In this document: positions 57,100-64,000 of the stretch, one piece after another
Layout: each line of letters opens with the position of its first letter
Numbering within the stretch: position 1 is the first letter of the stretch
Assembly: GCF_011397635.1 (NCBI RefSeq)
Contig: NC_064758.1
Location: 16,359,013-16,423,012 of the forward strand
From: Epinephelus fuscoguttatus
Taxonomy: Eukaryota > Chordata > Actinopteri > Perciformes > Serranidae
Length of the DNA stretch: 64,000 nucleotides
Direction of reading: 5' to 3'
The notes under the pieces: model-generated
What the model saw: the letters and a program-made list of their open reading frames with translations, nothing else
The model's database searches: none
What the model was told of the DNA's origin: nothing
Made by a program: the position numbers and the translations under genes

Positions 57100-58334
57100 T
57101 TTCTAAGAAATGTTGAAATAACAGTAAAAAGCAAAACCACCAAATTGAATGCTGTAGTCTTTTTATAAAATACATTTTGTCATCTGTCTTTGCTTTTGTT
57201 ACATTTATTAGACAGTTTTTAAAACATGGTTTAACCTCATAATGATTATGTTTAAAAGTTTGAATATCTTTCAAGAAATTTGCACAATTCCTCAGTGTGT
57301 CATGAAAATCCCAGTGTGAGCTAATGAATATTTTGTGGTGAAGTGAGTGTGTAATTTTGCGTCAGTAATGACTGAACTGTTGTGAATGACATCTTGTGTG
57401 CGTAAACACCAAATGTCAGCTGCACTGGATTCTGATGTATCGTCCTCCTCAGCAATCCAAGACCACTTACCAATGCATTAACCCCAGGGACCTGACCCTG
57501 TGCTTCTCTCAGGCGCTGCTGAGGAGCACAGAGGGTAATGCATTGTTTATAAAGCCACGGGTCCTATACCTTCAGATCTAAAACACTTGAGAGTAATGTT
57601 TGCATCCATTTGCAGAGCTGTAGTACCTGCAGTTTCAGTCCAAACTGTGCCACATATAGGCAAAGGAAGTAACAGGAGCAGTTTAGACCTGTGCAGTTTT
57701 TAATATGACAATGTCTAAACTTCAAAATAAGTATAATACTGTTAACATTGCTATCAGAATTAAATTGCTATGATTTACACTAAGCCAAATGTGAGGTAAT
57801 AATGTAACAGTGTATGAGAAAGGCACTTTGCTATACATTAGAATAAATGTACATATACATCACCGATATGTGGAATGATGGTGCTATGATAGGGTTTGAA
57901 TATCAAACATAGTAATGTAGTCAGTTTAATTTGATTAATTAGGATGATTTGTGTATTGATATTTAATTACATCATGGTGATGTGACTGTGATGTTATGCC
58001 CTGAACACACCTCATGGTTCAACTGTGCCACAGACTACCTGCTCCTGGCTAAACTACTCTGCAACTGCTGTACTTTAACAAATAACTACTATATCACAGA
58101 GCTTAAAATCTCCAAAGCACAGACAGCAAAACAAATGTGTATGCTGAAGGGATTTTTTTGCAACCTTCATGCAATGATGAAAGACAATAGGGTGTGGGTT
58201 GCATGACGAAACAGAGGGTTTGCAAACACTTTTCTTTCTGGTTTTTGTGATGTAGATGTGTGCACACTGGGAACTAACTACCTAACCTGCAACTAATTCA
58301 AGGTAAATTCTGGTTGTAAGGTTTACTTCACATT
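57100..58334. other. Gene-free stretch
   Basis: No exon, RNA gene or repeat recognised; AT-rich. Confidence 0.45.
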
Positions 58335-58342
58335 AAAATAAC

Positions 58343-59236
58343 CAAAGGTGGGAACTTGAGTCACATGATTTGGACTCAAGTCAGACTTGAGTCACAAATT
58401 TGATGACTTTAGACTTCACAAAATCAAATAAGACTTACAACTCGACTTGTGCTTTAACACCAGTGACTCGTGACTTCACTTGGACTTGAGCCTTTTGACT
58501 TGAAAATAGCTGATACCTTCCCCCAAGCCCAGAGATTAAAAGTATGTTATTTAAAAAGTGCGCCATGAATCAGTTAGTTTCCTTTTATGTCCTGAACAAC
58601 CAGCATTAACGCTATTCATTCCCAGCAAGTGGACACTTCATTCTCTTGACAGAATACACTGAAGTTGCAATATGAAGAACCAATGTCATGTTGTTGAGTA
58701 GCACTTGGAAAAAATGATATCAAAGATAATTTTGTTTCTGTACAAAAACTATTGGTGTTCATTAAAAAAAAAACCAATTGCAGTAAGCAAAACAAGGGGG
58801 TCAAAAATTACAGATGGAGACGCAACAACTTCTGGCTTTGTTTGAGATTTGAAGTTGCATAAAGAACGCTAACTTGAGGCCAATTTTAACATCATAGTAA
58901 TTTTATTGTAGTATGGGTTAATGGTGCTATATTATATGTAAGAGCAATGTCAACACTTCTTTTTATGAAAGGGCTCAATCACACTTGTTCCCCTACAAAC
59001 GTGTTTCAGCACATACAAATTTTAAGAAGTATTCATGATATTTGTAAATGTATTATTACTATGTTGTCAAAATGACATTACATTTGGTGAAAAGTGCATT
59101 ATGACTTGTTTAGGACTCAGTATTCAAAGTTTAGGAGGTTGGACTTGACTTGTCACTTGTCTCTCTTGACTGGGGACCCTGGGTGCGAAGACTTATGACT
59201 TGTTACTTGCAAAACAATGACTTGGTCCCACCTCTG
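58343..59236. mobile_element. Non-autonomous hAT with perfect 8-bp duplication
   Basis: AAAATAAC at 58335-58342 and again at 59237-59244. Ends CAAAGGTGGGA and (complement) CAGAGGTGGGA. Subterminal regions are packed with 'gacttgagtca'-type motifs. 894 bp, no transposase. Confidence 0.88.
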
Positions 59237-59395
59237 AAAATAACTCCTGAAACTGGTGCAGTATATGGATGTCTGTAAGAAGTTAAAAGATGTTGCTCCA
59301 TCCTTGTAAGTGATAAAGTATTAATGGACAGCGGTAATGCACTGAGTCAAACTGCTTCATATCCTATAAGAGAGAGGAGGCTGGCATGAGAAACG

Positions 59396-59409
59396 CGGAA
59401 GTGACGTCA
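59396..59409 (+). promoter_or_regulatory. Composite ETS/CRE promoter element
   Basis: CGGAAGTGACGTCA joins a perfect ETS core (CGGAAGTG) to a CRE (TGACGTCA). This fusion is typical of TATA-less promoters of broadly expressed genes. CpG content rises locally through 59700. Confidence 0.7.
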
Positions 59410-59542
59410 TTGATAAGTACCTCTGTAACCGTCTATCTTCCGCCTACCAGCCAGGCGAATAGTGTAAATCGCTCTGTGGATTTCCCCACATAAAAACCAC
59501 TGTTGGGTGTCAACGTGGGCACAGCCGACGCTTCTCTGAGAG
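59410..59542 (+). other. Probable non-coding first exon of a downstream gene
   Basis: Starts somewhere after the ETS/CRE site and ends at a good donor, CTGAGAG|GTAAAT (59543). No ATG frame of note lies in it. The likely next exon is beyond, possibly from 63995. The gene itself cannot be identified here. Confidence 0.45.
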
Positions 59543-62510
59543 GTAAATCACACAGACTTTAACCAGCGGAAATTAACGCAACAGTTTTATAAATGTGTCT
59601 GTTTCCTCCCGAGCTCCAGAGGGCCTTGTTTACATCTCAATCCGCGGACTAGAGTGTGTGAGAGGCGGCGGCACAGCGGGAGACAACGATAAGAGGGTGG
59701 CTAACCGTGCCAGCTCTTATGTTGTAAATTCTCCTTTGAGTACAAAATTAACTTTTTCTTAAAGGCATTTGCTAGTCTGCTCTAAAAGCACCCAGAAATT
59801 TAACTCGTTAAACTCGTGGGTTTGGCATGCCGTTACTTCGCTACTGGATATAACTGCTAGCACGCTAGCCACGAAGCTAATGTAGCTAACGGTAAATTGG
59901 CTAGTCGCTCTGTGCATGGACTTCACTGCTGTTATTTTATTTCTAGACTGAAGTCGGGCCGTAAAGTCAATGTCGAGCTACAACCAAGACGTTTTTTACG
60001 TTGCTTAATCTCTTCCACAAGCTCTTACGTCCCATCCCCCAAGACGTGTTATCAAACCTGTGCTGAGTCGCTGTGATACATTAGCCTAGCAAGATGTGTG
60101 TCACCCAGTTGGCTGCCTATTTTTAGCCTGGACCGGGCGGAATGCGAGCATTCGTCTGTCGCTGGGCTGGCACCGGGGCCGGCTGGCTGGCTGGCTTTCC
60201 CCGTCTAACCTTGTTTTTTATCCAGGTGGATATTTGCGAAGTCACATTTGATCCCCGGTGCCAGCAAACGGGTTTGAGCCGGTGTCTGTCGACCACGGTG
60301 GATACAAATCTCATGTCGTATTAAGCATCCTTAGGGCCAGTGTTTTGTCAAAGTTTGTATCATCCTCTGTGTTTTTGACGTTCAGAGTTACTGGATTCTT
60401 AAACCCATGTTGCACGGTGCGAAGACACGTTTTGGTAATGAGGAAACACAATGTACCCATCCGCATTCAGAAAAAACAGTGGGGACAAAACAATGGATCT
60501 AACAAGGGCATGTAGTTTTGCATGACACCTAGTGCTGCACAGCAATGCTAGGAATCTACTTTCCACAATGCACTTTTACTTTCAGATGAATTTGATTGCT
60601 CTGTCAAAGGTAAAGCAAGATACTAAATACCACACAATCTGCTTTAGGTATGTAACATCCCAGGTCTAGTTGTGAGGATGATGTTAAGTACCGTGATCAT
60701 TTTAATTTGACATTCTCAAGTCTTTTTGAAGTGTGTATATGTGTTGAAAAAAAATCCCTTCTCACATTTTGGGGATCAATAAAACAACCCCCACAGTGAT
60801 TACATTTGTAAACTAAGGACATGTCCAGGTGTGTTTGCCTACCCCATGCCGACATTTATTTTATGAGTCTGGTCATGCATTATGGCTTTGTTGTTGTGTG
60901 CTTGCAGTTGTTTTGGTTTTTGCAACTAAGGCAGGCTCTCCTGTTCTGTTATGTGTCCAATCTTACTTTCCTCTTTGTCACCAAGTTTACTACGGTTACA
61001 GTTTGTTTTCTTCACCCCCAAGGCTAAAGCATGTTCAACTAATCCTCCAAATCATGTTTTAAGCTTTAACCCATGCCTTGCATCCCACACAGGTTTATCA
61101 GATCTACAGTGAAGTTAGATCCAAAATTACAGAATATATGAACAAGAGCTGATTTTAAAATCCTATCTTTGTGAAGTTCAGTCTGAAGCTAGAAACACAC
61201 ATGGGGGAGCAGAAGTAGTCACAGAAATTGGATTCTCATTCTGAAAGCGATAACTACAGAAAAAGTGCATCATTTGGTAGGAAGTAGGGAGGAGGATTTT
61301 AAATTTTCATAGCATAGAAAAGTGGCGAGTCAAATGGTGAAAAGGGTTGGTGTAGCTGTGATGTGATTGACTGTGCATGCTGGGAGGGACCTTGGACCTA
61401 ATCAGTCACATCCCATGGTCTTTAGATCATGGCCGGCTTGTATTCTAGCCCGCAGAGACGATTAAGAGTTTGTCAATAGGCCCCAATGTCTAGCAAGTAA
61501 AGAAAATTTAGGAGCCATTGTCATAGCAGTACATTCCAACTTTGTACATCTATTTCTGTCTTTCTATAAACTGTGCTTGGAACTGCATCAAAGTACAACA
61601 AGAGTAACTTAAAACCATAATGAAATTCCTTACATGTGTACAAATACTTGGCCAATAAAGCTGAATTTTATATGACATAATCTGTGATAAAAGGTCAACT
61701 GCTAAGTAGAAAAGGCAGGTGAAGCAGGCCCAGCCAAAAGTTTAGCAACAGCTGTCTGGCAGCTTGTGTAGCCCTGCTGCAGAATATGTTATGCAAAGAA
61801 ATTATGTTTAAGAAGAGATAAATTAAAAATTTGTGACAGGATTTGCATAATATCTATTGCAAAATTACTACAGAATCTATTGAGTGGTTGATTTATTTTT
61901 TCCTGAAAGGGTGTGTAATTTGTGGGCAGAACAGGAAACAAATGTTGACACCCTCCACTGGTGGTTTCTGAGCACCACTGCCAGAGTTGTCACCATCAGT
62001 AGACATATTACTTGTGGAAAATAAGAGACATTCTGGACTCAAGTCACTACCTAATGTGTTTGTAGCTTTTTGCATAATCCAAAGTCAACACTAGCACATA
62101 CTTGACAGCCACCCAGCTTCTGGTTTTTTTTTTTGTTTGTTTGTTTTTTGTTTTTTAGTCATTAACATTTTCATCTATATGCCACGTGGACAAATTAATA
62201 TAAAAATTCACCAGTTACTTAACTACCTTTCAGTCAAAGTGTATTAAGGCGTCTCCCAAAGAGTGCTCCCAAATGTGTTTAGTAGAGTTGGACACAGTCT
62301 ACAGTATTCCTAGCATTCAAGACTGTTAATTGCATAGAGATGGGATTTTAATAGATTAATAATGTACGATACTAGCGCAGTGCCCCTTCAAAACATGCCT
62401 GTCCTGAACAGGCCAATAGCTTGGCCTCAGCTATTGCTGTTTGCGGCTGTCTTGAGAATTGGTAATCCAAACAACTTCACACTTGACACTGCACTTCTTT
62501 GGGTCCGGAG
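59543..62510. other. Probable first intron, nothing else recognised
   Basis: CpG-rich to about 60450, then AT-rich. Short frames are not conserved-looking. Confidence 0.4.
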
Positions 62511-62972
62511 CATAGACTGTGTATAAAGATGGGCGACACATCTGCACTTCTTCCACTGTACAAAAATGAAGCCAGAATATCCCAGATATGGACGCTGCCG
62601 CTGATGGTATCGTTCCAGCCCATACATCCGCCCATCTCAGTGCCATTGGCCTGACTCAGTAGCAAGCACACTGATCAACAACACAGCTGTCAATCATGAC
62701 ATCACACCCCCTTTTTTACAGCACCAAATAACTAGTTAAAACCGAATGTAATAGAAAAATGAACATTTATCGATACATAATTGTAAAACGGCTACCCAAA
62801 CTGACAGAAATCATCTTCGGGAAAAATACGTTTGACCTGTACTTGATTTTTTCCGTTTGGCCCATTTCCCATCTGCTGAATGCAATCTGCAACCAGCCAC
62901 CAGGGGGCAATTGAGATGTTTTGGCTCCATTTCAGGGGAGCTGTCATGTCACCCATCTTTAAAGTCCATGGT
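62511..62972. mobile_element. MITE-like element
   Basis: Termini CATAGACTGTGTATAAAGAT and (complement) CCATGGACTTTAAAGAT are imperfect inverted repeats of about 28 bp; internal 'gccaccagggggcaattgag' block recalled from a frequent fish repeat. Confidence 0.6.
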
Positions 62973-63551
62973 CCCGACTGAGCAGAACATCTGCCAAGAC
63001 ATAGTTGCGTGCCCTAGCGGCGTTTGTGTATCAATCACATTTGCTGACAGCTAGTTATTTGGGATCCGGTTATTCCCGAGAAAAAAGTGTTAATTCCAAG
63101 AGTCAAAGTGTTTGCTACAATGTCATATCCCTTGTCTCTCTTCCTTTATCTGTTCTTTAATGTGCTATGAGCAATGGAGAGCGAGCTGTATCCAGCATGC
63201 CACTCAGCGGTGTAACAACCACTCGGTGGTCACTTCTATATACGCTACACAGTGCGCACATAATGCACTACTAATAATTGTGCCCGTTAGATTTCAAGAG
63301 TTTACACTCGACAGTGCACTCTCTTAGGTTCTCAGCCAATTGTGGAGGTGATTGGTTACTGGGAAAACGAAATGACAGACAGACGTTGTTTTTGGAATCG
63401 CATATTCACATACTATTCATATTAAGTATGACATCAGACTGAGTATGTAGTGTGTTCCAGCTGCATAGTATATGTATTGTGTGCATGCAAGAAATGCCCA
63501 GATGTATGCTACATTAGCAAGAATTTACTAGGTGGGAGGTGGAGATTTTGA

Positions 63552-63640
63552 CTTGTCTGATGAAGGGCAGGAGCCCGAAACGTAACGTGAATAAATTTTC
63601 AAGGAGCAGTTTCTGGTGTGCGGACTTTATCTTTTATTTC
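63552..63640 (+). ncRNA. Retroinserted hammerhead-ribozyme-like sequence
   Basis: An 89-bp insertion bounded by exact 15-bp repeats AGGTGGAGATTTTGA (63537-63551 and 63641-63655). It contains CTGATGA (63557-63563), a 4-bp stem GGGC/GCCC with AGGA loop (63565-63576), GAA plus a 3-bp stem ACG/CGT with a 3-nt loop (63577-63588), the order of a type I hammerhead. One extra A follows CTGATGA, and the base at the cleavage position is G, so self-cleavage is not expected in this copy. Confidence 0.5.
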
Positions 63641-63655
63641 AGGTGGAGATTTTGA

Positions 63656-64000
63656 GCCAGGCCACGAGCTGTTGTGTCACTTTATTACATTTTTTTTTTC
63701 AGGTGACAAACTAACCATTTAGATTACCAGTGTGTTGTAAATTTGGATATAGAAAATAAATTAGCAAAGAAAGGGCAGAGAACATTTTATCAGTCCCTTA
63801 AGACATAACCCAGTTACATGCAATTTATAAAAAAAATTAAGAATATTCAGCAACTTTGATCACTGACAGTATGTATGTTTTTTCTTTTTCTCCCCTCTTT
63901 TACGTTCATTATTCCTCTTTCTCTCTCTTTCTGTTCCTTGTTTTCGTATTTATTCCTTCCTTTCCTCCTCTTCAGTCTGTTTTTTTCTCCTCAGATCACC
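63656..64000 (+). other. Intron end with candidate acceptor at 63994
   Basis: A long polypyrimidine tract (63870-63990) ends TTTTTTCTCCTCAG|ATCACC; an alternative CAG is at 63975. If used, an exon starts at 63995 and continues past the window. Confidence 0.4.

Noticed and set aside
57396..57581. Possible small exon downstream of xpc
   Set aside because: No convincing splice sites in frame and no recognised protein pattern.

Overview
This window is vertebrate nuclear DNA, almost certainly from a ray-finned (teleost) fish. The evidence is one multi-exon vertebrate gene with many short introns (about 120-190 bp), dense (CA)n/(GT)n microsatellites, and a repeat fraction made of fish-type families: Tc1-like, hAT-like and TTAA-flanked DNA elements, 3' ends of L2/Rex-like LINEs with pentanucleotide tails, and foldback elements. 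There are no operons, CRISPR arrays or prokaryotic signals.

Layout. From 1 to 44 kb I find no conserved protein-coding exon. This stretch is a repeat graveyard with a 99-bp-arm hairpin (32-249), a nearly intact Tc1-like transposon with DD38E catalytic spacing and one nonsense codon (6173-7801), several MITE-like foldbacks, 3' LINE ends, a 2-kb TTAA-flanked foldback (19717-21714) with an exon-like sequence in both arms plus a nested hAT and a U6 snRNA fragment, a hAT with a perfect 8-bp duplication (29240-30162), and a local duplication of a MITE end (32.4-33.5 kb). A pyrimidine-rich, partly CpG-rich block at 37.4-39.5 kb may be a non-coding first exon or promoter.

From 44.1 to 57.1 kb lies a complete plus-strand xpc gene. 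Fourteen exons join in frame to a 957-aa protein, with a palindromic CRE upstream, uORFs in the presumed leader and an AATAAA at 57070. XPC starts global-genome nucleotide excision repair by sensing distorted DNA and recruiting TFIIH. The TFIIH-binding acidic motif appears to be present three times because of a 93-bp tandem duplication inside exon 2. Introns 1 and 3 hold LINE and MITE insertions, including a three-level nest.

Downstream, a hAT element (58343-59236) is followed by a strong ETS/CRE promoter-like site (59396-59409) and a probable non-coding exon ending at 59542. This looks like the start of a second plus-strand gene whose coding exons lie beyond the window. At 63552-63640 a short insertion with a 15-bp target duplication has a hammerhead-ribozyme-like core.
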